Source: Dugong dugon
Lineage: Eukaryota; Chordata; Mammalia; Sirenia; Dugongidae
Length of the DNA stretch: 64,000 nt
Direction of reading: 5' to 3'
NCBI GenBank assembly: GCA_030035585.1
Contig: CM057472.1
Location: forward strand, 86,983,601-87,047,600
Positions 11,149 to 22,489 of this stretch are shown piece by piece. Numbering within the stretch: the first letter of the stretch is position 1; each line of letters begins with the position of its first letter. Position numbers and translations under genes: made by a program. The notes beneath the pieces were generated by a model, which was not told the DNA's origin, searched no databases, and saw nothing but the letters and a program-made list of their open reading frames with translations.

Positions 11149-11750
11149 GTGATTTCAGCACCCTCTCCTCTGCTTTCCCACTTTACCCTCAGCAAAAATG
11201 CCTTCCTAAAATTTTAATGTTCATCCCTCAGTGTCCGAGTCACCTGTTCAGATGGACATTCCGTGTCTTTACCAACCTGATCGCAGGTATCATCTCCCAT
11301 GTTACCCAGCAGTCCTAACATGTAAACCCAGGTGATAAAGTCCTGCCTGAGTTTGGCTGTATAAGTAGAGTATGTTTCTGCAAAGGAGTTTGTCAGCTTT
11401 ACTTGCCATGAAGTGAAAACTATGACCCCATAGAATTCCCTGTCCACTTCCCTTTCCATGACTGTGCCCAGGTGCAGTCAATAGCTCTGCTCAGGTACCC
11501 CCTGATATTTACTTTCTCTGCTTCCATTAGAGAGCATCTGCTCCATTTTTATCCCGATTCTTCTGCTTTTTATTGATTAATCGTATGTAATACCTCTGAA
11601 TCTCTTGGATGCAGGGAGAGTATAAACCAAAAGCCAATAAGAAGTTTATGATGATTTTCTTACAATGTATAATGTTTCAAGGTGTATGGACTAAAGGAGA
11701 AGGGATATGAAAACGATAATGATAAATTATATGATCTGTTATAAATACCT
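11149..11750. other. Unassigned sequence
   Basis: An 81-codon minus-strand frame at 11214-11459 is unrecognised. 11470-11600 has a weak L2-like flavour that I cannot confirm. Confidence 0.35.
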
Positions 11751-11751
11751 A

Positions 11752-11913
11752 CCATTTGTTCAGTGCTGACTTGCACCAGGCACTGTGCTAAGTGTTTTAC
11801 ATAAATTACCTGTTCTTAATCCTTACAGACTTGGCTAATAGGTGATAGGGCTCTAATTCAAAAACCTAGTCTTTCTGACATCAATGCCTGTCTTCTTAAA
11901 CCGCCACACCACA
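11752..11913 (-). mobile_element. MIR SINE with internal deletion
   Basis: Antisense: 'caggcactgtgctaagtgtt', 'acataaattacctgttctta', then jumps to the distal 'ctaataggtgatagggctct' region. The 'cagatgaggaaactg' core is missing. Confidence 0.75.
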
Positions 11914-12091
11914 CTATATATGAATTCAGTTTAGGCACCTATCTCGTATTTTGCCCAAATCAAGCAAAAAGGTTTCTGCTTTTGACCTCAGATGAAGAGG
12001 CTTGAATATAAACCTCTCAGTTTGTAAATCACCACCATCAGTGGTACAAAGCCTCTCTGGTTTTATCACTTTTCTCCCTCATGGCTAATAT

Positions 12092-12310
12092 GCCATACGT
12101 GGGTGGCACAAACCATTAAGCACTTGGCTACTAACTGAAAGGTGAGTGGTTCAAATCCACCCAGAAGCACCTAGGAAGAAAGCCCTGGCAATCAACTTCT
12201 GAAAGGTCACAGCCTTTGAAAACCCTATGTACTGCCATTTTACTCTGAAACACATGGGTTGCCATGAGTTGCTCAACTCTACGGCAACAAATTTGTTTGT
12301 TTTGGTTTTC
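12092..12310 (+). mobile_element. AfroSINE type II
   Basis: Sense: 'acgtgggtggcacaaaccat' head, 'gagtggttcaaatccaccca' box B region, 'aggaagaaagccctggcaat' and 'cacatgggttgccatgagtt' type II body, ending with a T/G-rich 'gtttgttttggttttc' tail. Confidence 0.92.
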
Positions 12311-12311
12311 A

Positions 12312-12895
12312 TCTCTAATGATACCTTCTATACCCCCTCCCCAGGGATACACATTACAATAGTTCTTATCTATATCTTCAAATATGTATATACCGTTATA
12401 CGTAATATGGTTTTGTTTGTTATGCATTTTAAATGTATCTCAATAGTAGTGTGCTGTGTATCTTGATGTATTACTTGCATTTATTCATTCAGTAGCATGA
12501 CTTTAAGATCTCTCCCTGTTGCTATGTTTACATCTAATGCATTGCTTGTAACTGCCGCACAGAATTCCACTGTTTGCAGCCACCACATGTTCTGCATCTA
12601 TTCCTCTCTGCAGGAACTCTGCTTCAACTCCGCTACCACTACTGTGATACATGACCCCAAGTGAGAATTTCTCAGGGGTATATCTCCAGCGGTGATGTTG
12701 CTGGGTTATAGGGCATATGCATACTTAATTACACCACATATATCCCGATTGCTTTCTAGAAGAGCTGTACCAATTTAGATGTCCACCAGCCGTGCACAAG
12801 AAGTTCCCAACTGCCCACAGCCTTGACAATATTTGGCATTATCCACCTTTCTAGTCACTGTTATTTTGGCATATATTTATTATATGATATCTCAA
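12312..12895 (-). mobile_element. Old L1 LINE 3' region
   Basis: Antisense L1 3' region: 'ggggtatatctccagcggtg', 'ttgctgggttatagggcata', 'gtaccaatttagatgtccac', 'cttgacaatatttggcatta'. These match the L1 landmarks seen at 1-868 but from a different subfamily. Confidence 0.8.
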
Positions 12896-13215
12896 AAGTA
12901 AAGGTCTTCTCCAAGTTTGGAAAGAGGAGATTTGAACTTGAGCGTGCCAGCTTGGGATAGCTTAGGTGGGATGCTGACTGAATGAATACCAGGGGAGCAA
13001 AGGCTTTCCTTTGAACCTTCCTAAAAATTGGTCTGTGTGTCTTCTATGACGCCTAGAATTGCTTTGCTCTGTGCAATAGTTACTTGTCTCCATTGAGCAC
13101 CTTATGGGTTATAAACTGTGTCTTTTTCGCCTTTGCATGACCAACAATGCCTTGTCTGTAGCTAGACACCAGTAAGTGTTTTCTGAAATGAATTGTTCTG
13201 AATGATTTCTGGAAA
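12896..13215. other. Unassigned sequence
   Basis: Nothing recognised. Confidence 0.4.
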
Positions 13216-13216
13216 G

Positions 13217-13421
13217 TAAAATCAGTTGCCATGGAGCCAAACCTGACTCATAGTGACCCCATGTGTGTCAGAGGAGAACTGCACTCCAAAAAGTTTTTAA
13301 TGGTGCATTTTTTGGAAGTAGATTGTCAAGCCTTTCTTCAGAGGCACCTCGGGGTGGACTCAAACATCCGACCTTTTCATTAGCAGCCGACCATATTAAC
13401 TGTTTGCCCCACCCAGGGACT
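13217..13421 (-). mobile_element. AfroSINE type II
   Basis: Antisense: 'cagttgccatggagccaaac', 'gaccccatgtgtgtcagagg', 'tggaagtagattgtcaagcc', 'cagaggcacctcggggtgga', and head 'gccccacccagggac'. Confidence 0.92.
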
Positions 13422-14368
13422 TTCTCTGCAAGTTACTCCCTGGTAATAAGAGGCCACTGGCTGGTATCTAGAAGTAGAAAGGCCCAAGTGATCCTCTTCT
13501 ATTTCAATGGAATGACTGAGTATGTCTCTCCTTTCTGGGCTGTTTTTTCCCCTACTTTAGTCAGAGGTCCCTACATCAGGATATCTGAGCTATATGAAAC
13601 TACTCTGACAAAACCAGACTTTTGAACACATAAGAATTTTTCCTAAATTGACAACTGAAAATTATGCCAGCCTATTGATTCATTGTCCTCTCTGGTAACT
13701 CCCTGGCTGGGCTTGCAAAAGAAAGTTCACAGACAGGGAACACCTCTCCTCAGCCAGTGACTCAGGTCCCAATATTGTGGGCAGAGTTGATGCTCTGTTT
13801 CATAATGCATGAGTGTTTATTTAGCAAACAACAACACTTTCTAATCAGACTATAGTTGAAGAAACAGACAGCATAGTAACCTTACTGTTCCTTCCCTGAG
13901 GGCCGGGTACTCACTGGCTGTCCCAGGACGCTGACCCCTCACTGGTCCACAGGCCTCTGGGGCAGTACATGCTATAGGAGCTAATTCGAGTGGTCCCAGT
14001 CAGAGGGGCCCCTTCTGCTGAATCATTCAGCATCTGAAGTCCAGGTTCTGATGGAGACTTTGACTTCCTTACCTAGAATTTTTCCTTACGTCAAAGATCT
14101 TGGAATGCAGGCAGGTCTGGGGACCCTTATATTATTAGTGTATAGGGGGAAAGGGGAGTTTAAGGTAGTCTCCTGGAGGAAACTCCCTACCCTTTCTGGC
14201 TTTAAAAGGTAACCAGTGATTCTTGCCAATCTCGTCCTGTTACTTCCCGAGCTATTATAAAATATAGTTGCATTTAGGTTTCAGGTCTTCATTTATAGAG
14301 CTGAGTCCCTGAAAGCTTAAACACATTTCAGAGTTATGCTTTGTCAGTACGCTTTTTTCATCTTGTCG
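13422..14368. other. Unassigned sequence
   Basis: About 950 bases with no family or gene recognised. Confidence 0.4.
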
Positions 14369-14369
14369 A

Positions 14370-14690
14370 TTGTATTAGTCAGCTTAGACTTGATTATACT
14401 GCAGTGACAAATTAACCCCCATATCTGGGCATCTTAAAACAACATAGGTCTATTTGTCAGTCATGCTATGTGTTGAATATGGGTAACAATATTGAACATG
14501 GGGCTCTCTTATTACAGACCCTCAGGGACGTCGACTGAGAAAGTGCCACCATTTTAAGATACGATCATCTGACAGTCATATTATATAGCTTTGGCTCACT
14601 ATAAGCCTAGTGTGAGTTTCTCTAACCCCAAATGACATATAAATTAAGAATTAAAAATAAAGAGTAATAGGTTGTTGCAGATTGTGTTTT
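14370..14690 (-). mobile_element. Ancient LTR fragment, MaLR-like
   Basis: 'gtattagtcagcttagactt', 'gcagtgacaaattaaccccc' and 'catcttaaaacaacataggt' are the antisense form of a MaLR/MLT1-type LTR 3' end ('...taagccac...taatttgttactgcagc...'). Beyond about 14470 the sequence is decayed. Exact family uncertain. Confidence 0.6.
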
Positions 14691-14699
14691 TCAAAGGTG

Positions 14700-15246
14700 G
14701 TTGCAATAATGTTTCCTGCCCCACACCCTTGTGCAATGCGTCCTTGATACTCCCTCAACAAGGGTTGAATCTTTCACTCCACACTCCTGAAACTGGCCAG
14801 GCGCTACAACTTCTTTGACCAATAGACTATGGTGGATGTAATGCTGTGACAGTTCTGGGAGTAGCCACAACTGGCCTAGAAGTGTCTACGTTTTGATTCT
14901 CGGAAGCCAGTTACCAAGTAAGAAGTGCTATTGCCAAGGGATCACTGTGTTCTGAGAAGGCCAAGCTCAGTGAGAGGCCTTCGAGAATGAGATGGGACAT
15001 GGAGAAAGAGAGGCCAAGGAGCACTGAAGTGCCAGACACAAGTGAAAATTTTATCTTGGACATCCAGCCCAGTTGAGGCTTCCCATGACTCCAGCCCCAG
15101 TTGCCAACTGACTGCAACCACATGGGACTGAACTAAGATTGAACCACTCAGCTGATTCCAGTCAATTCACAGAGCCATGAGAAATAATACTTTTAAGTCA
15201 CTACATTTTGGGATGGTTTATTATGCAGCAGTAGATAACCAGAATA
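14700..15246 (+). mobile_element. Ancient LTR, MaLR-like, sense
   Basis: 'atcttggacatccagcccag', 'aactgactgcaaccacatgg', 'ttttaagtcactacattttg' and 'ggtttattatgcagcagtag' are typical of the 3' half of old MaLR-type LTRs. It ends near 'agataaccagaatag'. No paired LTR in the same orientation is seen nearby. Confidence 0.65.
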
Positions 15247-15933
15247 GAATTTAATACCAGAGGCAAAACCTTAAGATTCTTAGGAGCCATTTTGTATGGC
15301 CAAAAGAGTCTAGAAGATAGGATCCCCTGATCCTGAGAAGTCTTTACTTTCCTAGTGGAGAAGTTCTAAAAGGCACCACCTTCATCTTGCATAGGTGTTA
15401 ACAAAGTGTCAGGACCTTTGATCTGACCGTTATCCCAAGGCTATATTTTACAGACAGAGACCTGAATTTGTCCTATTTCTTATTTTGAGAACCTTTTGCT
15501 GGCTGGAGAGACTGGGGATGAAAAATACTTTTATTTTGAACCTTTAGTTCCTGACTCTTCTATATTTTGTCTAAATTCTGTTTGAAAACTGAACAGTTCC
15601 TTCTTTAGCTCATCTCTGTACCTTATCATAAAGAAAGAAAAGAAATTAGTTGGCACTTCTGTTAATCTTTCTTGGATTTCCTTAGCCATATCTACCAATT
15701 CCTTGGGTATAATTTCCATTTTCATGTTATTCCAGGTGATGAGTTTGCTTAACTTCCTGCAGCTTTATAACACGTCTTTTCTCTAGCCTCTAATAACAAT
15801 TTCCTCAATGTCTTTCCACGCTCCACTAACCTGCTTCTTGAGGTCCTTCAAATTCTGCTTGCTGCCTGATCCCAAAGCCAATGATACGTGTTTTAGGTTT
15901 TTGTTTGGCAGCACCCCACTTCTTGCACCAATT
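15247..15933 (-). mobile_element. Endogenous retrovirus-like (MaLR) internal fragment
   Basis: Lies directly inside the LTR at 15934-16455 and reads on the minus strand. The edge 'ggcagcaccccacttcttgc' is the antisense of the conserved primer-binding-site region of MaLR elements. A 64-codon minus-strand remnant at 15531-15725 starts within the internal region and is charged and coiled-coil-like (EIQERL, DELKKEL). It is a broken ancient copy, with no intact gene and no second LTR found for it. Confidence 0.7.
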
Positions 15934-16455
15934 TCTGTTCTGATCTTCTATTGCTGCAAAACCAAATGCTCCAAATTTAGTGGAATAACACAGCAACCTT
16001 TTTTTATTATGTCTCACAGTTTGGTGGGTTGTCTGTGATCCACTGAGTGGTTTTCTATGTTGTGTGATGTTGGCTAGAGCAGCAACCATCTGGTGCCTCA
16101 GTGAACTGGGACATCAAAGATATCTCACTCACATACGTGGCTGGCAGTTGATGAGAGAACTCAGTTGGAGAGTACCTACATGTGACCTCTCCATGTGACT
16201 TGGGCTTCTCACAGCATGGTGGCTGGGTTCTAAGAGGCGGTATCATAATAACAAACATTCCTAGGAGCTCAGGAAGAAGTGACAAGACTCCTTATGACCT
16301 AGCTTCAAGAGTCATTCAGCATCACTTCTACCATTTCCTATTGATCAAAAGCAAGTCACAAGTCCCGCCCATATTCAAGGTGAGGGGACCACACAAAGGC
16401 ATAAATATTAGAAACATGGTTCATTGAGGGGTTGTCTTTGGAAACCAGCTGCACA
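15934..16455 (-). mobile_element. MaLR-type LTR (5' LTR of the minus-strand element)
   Basis: Plus strand starts 'tgttctgatcttctattgct' and ends 'gaaaccagctgcaca', so TG...CA termini are kept. Internal landmarks: 'tcactcacatacgtggctgg', 'catgtgacttgggcttctca', 'ttatgacctagcttcaagag', 'ctattgatcaaaagcaagtc'. Its position relative to the primer-binding-site region makes it the 5' LTR. Confidence 0.72.
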
Positions 16456-17638
16456 GATGGAGAGGGGCATTAGAATGGAAATAGGTTTGATGAAAAAGTG
16501 GTTGATGTGAATTGCACTAGGTCTGGTTGTTGGATGGCAAGTTGTCCTTATTTTCTGGAGCTTAGGTAAAGGAAATGGTGAATTAGTCGTTAAACAAGTC
16601 CATCCCCTGAGAAGTAAGTATATGCAATTAGTAATGGACAGGGCTTGCTTGCTATTAAGCACAGGTAACCTTTGGTCTCTTACTATTTTTCTTCCATAGT
16701 GGTGTAAAGTATTTCTTTAATGAGGCCTATTGAGATTGACTGACAGAGCTTTTCCTTTCTTCTTACATCTGGCCTATACACCTCCATGTAAACGCCTTAC
16801 CAAGAAATAAGACCTGGCATTCTTTCCTGTTGCCTTTTCCTAAGAGCAAAGGTGTATTAGAATATTGTTTTCTTTTACCTGCCCCTTAGCATCTTCAGTA
16901 CCACCAGGATGAGGGTTCTAAAGGCAGAGTAGGCATGGCTTAGAACCCTCTAGCAGTAGATGGGGGAGCGGGGCTGTGGGGTGGGGGTGCTGGAAGGAGG
17001 AGGCAAGCCAGAGAATGTTTCCATTCTGTGAAAGTGGCTTTTGGCTTTGAGACAGCAACAGTAATGTTTCATGTATTTCATGGGGTCTCCTACCTTTAAG
17101 TCAGCCTCTGCAGCCGCCTTATCTCCTGTAGCACGTTTCAATTAGGTATTCCAAATCACACTCTTTTCTTACAGGACAAATATGCCAGAGGTGATATTTA
17201 CTGTTAACAGCAGCATTTTAAATACTTAGGGGGAAGAAAGGGCCTAGTGAATAGCAGTCTCTCTTATAATAATAAAACACAATAATAATGGAGAGAAGAG
17301 GTGAATTCTGGGTTTGATGCCAGTAACTGGCTGATTTAAATGAATGTGTTTTGCCTCTACCCTCTTTTGCCCCCCTCCTTCCAATCCTGCTTATGTGTGC
17401 AGGTTATAAGGCATGGCTGTGCCAGGAGTGGCCTCCGACACCTTCTTATGTGGAGGGAGGCTCCGGAATGCCTCCAAGGATGGTTTCTATCTAGAGACAA
17501 CTGGGCTCCTATTTCACCTATTACCTGTTCCTTTGTTTTGAGGAGTGTTTGCATGACCTTGGGATCTCTGTTTCCCTAGCATCTTACCAGGCACCACTGG
17601 TTATTCCTCACCCAAGGGATATTTTCAGCTCTCAACGG
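16456..17638. other. Unassigned sequence
   Basis: About 1.2 kb with no repeat or gene recognised. It contains a G-rich run near 16962-17000 and an 'ataat' cluster near 17266-17290. Confidence 0.4.
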
Positions 17639-17639
17639 A

Positions 17640-18134
17640 ACACCACCACTCACATCTTTAGGAAGCTCATGGTCTAGAATCTTATGCACTGGAATCAAGT
17701 CTCAATTCCTTGCTTGGTATTCAAGATCCTTCCATCTGGTCTGCATTTCTCAGCTCACCTCCCATTGTCCCCTATATCCACTTATTTACTGGGCTCATGT
17801 CTTTATTGCCTCGCTAGTAGGTTTTGCACATTCCCCTACCCAAACCCTTGGCAGACTTGGCACATGGTGGTGATGGGGGTTTCCATGAATATTCTCCCCC
17901 ATATTTAGAATCCTTCCACTAAAACTCTTCTTCATATTCCTTATTCCTGCTCATACTTTAAGGGATCAGATTAAGTTCATTAAGCCTTCTCTGACCACCT
18001 CAGCACTCAGTGCTGCTCTCCTTTCTAAATGCCTACAATGCCTGTTATCATGACTGCTCATTGGCACTTGACATATACTATCTTATGCTATTTTGTACGT
18101 CCATATGCTGTGTACCCAACTAGTTTTTAAGCTC
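17640..18134 (+). mobile_element. L2 LINE 3' region
   Basis: Sense L2: 'caagatccttccatctggtc', 'ctcagctcacctcccattgt', 'taagccttctctgaccacct', ending 'actagtttttaagctccttt'. The last L2 bases run straight into an inserted RTE derivative. Confidence 0.75.
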
Positions 18135-18137
18135 CTT

Positions 18138-18545
18138 TGTTGTTGTTTGTTGTCGACGTGTCAGCTCTGACTCATGGCACACCCCATGTACAACAGAATG
18201 AACCGTTGCCTAGTCCTGCACTATCTTCCCAATCATTGGTATGCTCAAGTCCATTGTTGCAGCCACTGTGTATTTTGAGTGCCTTTGTACCTAGGGGGTT
18301 CATCTTCCAGTGCTGTATCAGACAATATTCTGCTGTGATCCATAAGTTTTCATTGAGCTAATTTTCAGAAGTAGATCACCAGGCCTTTTTTCCTAGTCTG
18401 TCTTAGTCTGGAAGTTCTGCTGAAACCTGTCTACCATGGGTGACCCTGCTGGTTTTTGAAATACTGGTGGCATAACTTCCAGCATCATAGCAACACACAA
18501 GCCACCATGCCACCATAGTACAACAAACCGACAGACAGGTGGTAG
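18138..18545 (-). mobile_element. Internally deleted RTE derivative (5' leader joined to 3' tail)
   Basis: Reading the minus strand: an RTE 5' leader ('cctgtctgtcggtttgttgt', 'cagggtcacccatggtagac', 'agactaagacagactaggaa'), then 'gaaaattagctcaatgaaaa', and after a jump over the whole coding region the RTE 3' end ('gcaggactaggcaacggttc') and (AAC)n tail. Same design as 23408-23863. It has no coding capacity and must have been mobilised in trans. Confidence 0.85.
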
Positions 18546-19008
18546 AAGTACCTTAGAGGCACTTAGGTAACTGTGCCCTGAGCTTATTTCATATCCAGCT
18601 TCTCTCAGAGTCCAAAATAGTTCCTTGAGCATAGAAGGTGCTCTGTTAAAGTTCAATGATTAAGTGGACAGATCAAGGAGTAAATGGAAGGAAGACTTCT
18701 AAGAAGCCAAGTATGATGCCAGTCTGCTCAGTTTGGAAATAATAAACTTTCAACTCTTTCCCTGATAAACAGAGCTCTACTTCTTGGATGCCTCAGAAGT
18801 AAAGGCTCTTCCCCCAGCCTGATTCCTAAAACTGATGGTTCAGGTGAAGAACTTTGCTATTGTGAGAGAATTCTGAAGGCATCTGGGGTTTCCGACATCC
18901 AATGCTTTGACAATCAATGAATCTTGATCATTAGCAGGAAGGGGATTAGGCTAACAGGCTGTGTTCTCAAATTCAAGTATATGGCAGACTGGAGTGGACT
19001 CCCACATA
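18546..19008. other. Unassigned sequence
   Basis: Nothing recognised. Confidence 0.4.
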
Positions 19009-19009
19009 C

Positions 19010-19186
19010 ATATTTCAGTTTTGTCTTTGCCATTGACTAGTCGGTTAATCTCTTTATGCCTCAAGTTACCTATCTATATAATGGATTTGATAATGGCTGT
19101 ATACCTTATGTGATTGCTATGAGGTACCAATATGGTAATGAATATAAAAGTACTCTGAATGTTGTAAAACACTATAACAATGTCAG
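19010..19186 (+). mobile_element. MIR SINE
   Basis: Sense MIR: 'tttgccattgactagtcggt', 'taatctctttatgcctcaag', 'tacctatctatataatggat', then the distal 'tactctgaatgttgtaaaac'. Confidence 0.78.
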
Positions 19187-20193
19187 GAATCAGGCAGGCC
19201 ACATCTTGTTACCATCAGGTAACTCTGATGTTGCTCCCTCCACTCACTGAAAGTTCCTCCTCTATGAATACTTTTTGGTTTCTTGGTTGACCAGTTATGT
19301 CCAATTTCCAGATCACACTCATCCCTCCAAAGTAATCATGGGAAACTGTGTTAAGCCTGCTTCCTCCTAAAGGAGACTCTAAGAGCCAGATGTCCCTGCA
19401 TGCTGCTGCTGATCTTGGCTGCAGCCCAGGAAGGGCCAACAGTGATCTCAGGCCCAGGGAGTCTGCTGTCCTCTGCCTTGTTCTCATGTAAATGTCTCAA
19501 CTGGTGAAAGGAAGTGAATGTAGAAGTATCTGCTATGGAAGCAGAACCAGCTCTGACTAAAATGTTTCTGGGCGTTTTCTCTCTTCTGTTTCTTCAGGTT
19601 TGCTATGTAGCATCAGCAGATGACTGAGGGAAAGCTAAGAGGTTTAAGTGTGCTGGTGCTTACTGGGCCAGATTACTAACCCAAAGCCTTCCAAACTGGC
19701 CGCTTAGGGAAGGCTGGCCGCCGGAAAGCACTGGGTTATGGGGAGCACTGGCTGGAAAACCAGACTCTACCAGAAGGGAAAGCAGACAGCAAGTGATGAA
19801 GTGGCAAGCCTAAGCTCTCGGTGCTTCCTGCTGCTCCCCGCCCTCCTTTCCCCTCATCTCTTTCTTCCCTTTCCATGCTTCTGAGGTGGTCATACACCAG
19901 TGGCTCCAGCCTTTGGCAGTTGCTGCCCTCTGCTGGGAAGAAAGCTTCACTTAGTGTGGGAGGAACTGAGCTCTGTACCATGAAGCCAGCCTTCATGCAG
20001 ATAATGTGCACAGTTTGTGCCTAGTATGCCATTTGGCTTGAGGGATGGCAGAAAGATTCAGAAAGATTTTGCATCAAAATATTTCCTGAGTGGTCCCAGC
20101 TAGGTACAGGTCTTCAGACACCAACTACTAGGGATCCTTTAAGTTCCCTATTCAAAAGGAAAATTCCCTGAAGAGGTGACTCCTGGATCCTCC
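19187..20193. other. Unassigned, moderately GC-rich single-copy sequence
   Basis: No repeat recognised. It contains a CTCF-like motif at 19923-19936. Confidence 0.45.
19923..19936 (-). promoter_or_regulatory. Candidate CTCF binding motif
   Basis: The plus strand reads CTGCCCTCTGCTGG, whose reverse complement CCAGCAGAGGGCAG fits the 14-base CTCF core (CCASYAGRKGGCRS) at every position. It lies in single-copy sequence. Occupancy cannot be inferred from sequence alone. Confidence 0.5.
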
Positions 20194-20204
20194 TTACCTG
20201 GGTC

Positions 20205-20412
20205 AAAACCTGTTGCCCTCGAGCTGATTCTGACTCATAATGACCGTATAGTGACCCTATAGGACAAAGTAGAAGTGCCTCATAGGGTTTCCAAAGCTGT
20301 AATCTTTATGGAAGCAGACCACCGCACCCTTCTCCCTCAGAGTGGCTGGTGGATTCTAACCGCTGACGTTTTGGTTAGCAGCCAAGCGCTTAACTACTGC
20401 GCCGCAAGGATT
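20205..20412 (-). mobile_element. AfroSINE type I
   Basis: Antisense full-length copy: 'ctcgagctgattctgactca', 'aaagctgtaatctttatgga' (type I), 'gcagccaagcgcttaactac'. The flanks 'ttacctgggtcaaa' (20194-20207) and 'ttacctgggttaaa' (20417-20430) are a 14-base target-site duplication with one mismatch, overlapping the A-rich end. A short internal direct duplication of 'gaccgtatag/gaccctatag' is also present. Confidence 0.95.
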
Positions 20413-20711
20413 CATTTTACCTGGGTTAAACATATACATTGCTATATTGAGACTCTTGATTGTGGATGACTCTTAAACATCGTTGAAGACTTTTGTTATT
20501 GAATTAGCTAAAAAAAAAGAAAAAGAAAAGAAATCCTTTCTTGGGACAGAGGGGGAGTCTTGAGAGAGTTGTAAAAGGATGGGCCTGATAGTGGCTTCTT
20601 GCCTCAGAAGGAGCCATCTAAGAGTGTGAGTCTCTGAGTGATCAGGAGGCTGCAGAAGAGTAGAGAGACCCAGATGTGGTGGGAAATATGGTCCCTTATA
20701 GGGGGAGAGGG
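20413..20711. other. Unassigned sequence with an A-rich tract
   Basis: A-rich tract at about 20510-20535 (A with scattered G). Otherwise nothing recognised. Confidence 0.4.
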
Positions 20712-20910
20712 GCCTCTGGGTGGTGGAAGTGGTTTAGCTGCTAACTGAAAGGTTGGATGTTGGAGTCTACCCAGAGGTGCTTTGGAAGAAAGGCCTGATT
20801 ATCTACTTCCAAAATATCAGCCATTAAACACGCTCTATAGAGGGAGTAGAGCTCTACTCTGACACACATAGCATTGCCATGAGTTGGAATCAACTTGACG
20901 GCAACTGGTT
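20712..20910 (+). mobile_element. AfroSINE type II
   Basis: Sense: 'cctctgggtggtggaagtgg', 'acccagaggtgctttggaag', 'attatctacttccaaaatat', 'acacacatagcattgccatg', 'ttgacggcaactggtt'. Confidence 0.92.
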
Positions 20911-21500
20911 AGAAGATGCGGGGAGAGTGCATAGGGACGTAGCAAAGTCTGGTCTTTATTACTTCATGGCTTTCTGCAGAATTGTCTGTGCATGTAGACT
21001 ATGCCCAGTGGGCTTTGGAGGTTAGAAGGACAGGAGGATCGATGTCCCCATCGTGACTGTAGGGTGACCCTGGCACATCTCTGGAGCTTCAGCCTAGAGT
21101 GTAGCCCAGCTAGACAGGAGCTATGACCTCACTGACCACACAGTCATTCTACTTGAGGGATTTATTTTCCTTCTACGAACTCCTGCCAAGACTCTTGGTC
21201 AGAGCTAATGGGGCTCCCCCAGCCCGTGAGCGTCTCCTAGTGACGTGCATAAACAATGAAAGACAGGAAAGAGGTTTCCTGTTCTTAATGGGCTTGTTAA
21301 ACCTCTTATTGAGTAGGGGTTTAAATGGCTTTATTATGAATAATAATAGTAGTAAGCAAACATTATTATTAGTAGAAGATGAAGAATTATGATGTTGGTA
21401 CTGATTGCCACTTTACATTTTAACCTTGCTAACTCAGAGGTCCTTTTACCGACAGTGCCCAGGGATGGGTGGGGAGTGACTCTGGGACAGGTCTTTGGGG
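20911..21500. other. Unassigned sequence
   Basis: Includes an AT-rich 'aataataatagtagtaag' patch near 21340. No gene recognised. Confidence 0.4.
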
Positions 21501-21881
21501 AAGAGGGCAAAGTTAGACCAAGAGGCGGCTGTTCCGACAGAACAAGGGGATGCTGTGTGGTTTAAAATCAGGAAGGGTGTGTGTCAGGGTTGTGTCTTTT
21601 CACCATACTTATTCAGTCTGTATGCTGAGCAAATAATCAGAGAAGCTGGACTATATGAAGAAGAATGGGGCATCAGGATTGGAGGAAGACTCATTATTAA
21701 CAACCTGCATTATACGGATGACACAACCTTGCTTGCTGAAAGTGAAGAGGACTTGAAGCACTTACTGATGAAGATCAAAGACTATAGCTTTTCAGTATGG
21801 ATTACACCTCAACATAAAGAAAACAAAAATCCTCATGACTGGACCAATAAGCAACATCATGATGAATGGAGAAAATGTTGA
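21495..21881 (+). pseudogene. Broken RTE reverse transcriptase fragment
   Basis: A 128-codon remnant of the LINE reverse transcriptase, which in the intact family primes cDNA synthesis on nicked target DNA. Visible features: a KGVCQGCVFSPYLFSLYAE segment (residues about 27-45), equivalent to the conserved (R)QGCxxSPxLF block, then the catalytic motif as YTDD (bases 21711-21722) where the family normally has YADD, followed by DTTLLAESEEDL. The amino part of the RT and all of the endonuclease are missing through 5' truncation. The frame is lost at 21881 by mutation. Downstream, 22150-22347 still encodes recognisable carboxy-terminal RTE sequence (ECSLEARVTRL, FGHVIRRDWSLEKD) in another frame. 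Not a functional gene. Confidence 0.9.
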
Positions 21882-22489
21882 CGTTGTCAAGGATTTCATT
21901 TTACTTGGATCCAAATCATTGCCCATGGAAGCAGCAGTCAAGAAATCAAAGAATGTATTTCATTAGGCAAATATGTTGCAAAAAACTTCTTTAAAGTATT
22001 AAAAAGTAAAACATACCACTTTGAGGATTAAAGTGCACCTGACCCAAGCAATGGCATTTTCAATGGCCTCGTATGCATGCGAATGCTGGACAATGAATAA
22101 GGATGACTGAAGACTTGATGCCTTTGAATTATGGTGTTGGTGAGGAATATTGAATATACCATGGGCTACCAGAAGAACGAGCAAATCTGTCTTGGAAGAA
22201 GTACAGCCAGAATGCTCCTTAGAAGCAAGGGTGACAAGACTTTGTCTCACATATTTTGGACATGTTATCAGGAGGGACTGGTCCCTGGAGAAGGACATTA
22301 TGCTTGGTAAGGTAGAGGGTCAGAGAAAAAAGGAAGACCCTCAATGAGATGGATTGACACAGTGGCTACAAATATGGGCTCAAATATAGCAAAGATTGTG
22401 AGAATGGTGCAGGACCGGGCAGTGCTGCTTCCTGTTGTACATGGGGTCTCTATGGGTCAGAACCGACTTGACGGCACCTAAACAACAAC
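21503..22489 (+). mobile_element. RTE-type LINE, 5'-truncated 3' half
   Basis: About 1 kb of an RTE-clade LINE, from the reverse transcriptase palm domain to the 3' end. It ends 'aaccgacttgacggcaccta' and a short (AAC)n tail, the same 3' end as the AfroSINEs. The coding region is open only to 21881, after which frameshifts and stops break it. The 5' boundary near 21503 is where similarity to the RTE pattern starts. No clear target-site duplication. Confidence 0.92.

Noticed and set aside
11214..11459. 81-codon minus-strand frame with a protein-like composition
   Set aside because: No family recognised, no flanking splice or promoter pattern, and about the length expected by chance.
13263..13625. 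120-codon plus-strand frame
   Set aside because: Its first half is AfroSINE type II read antisense; the rest is unassigned sequence without coding signs.
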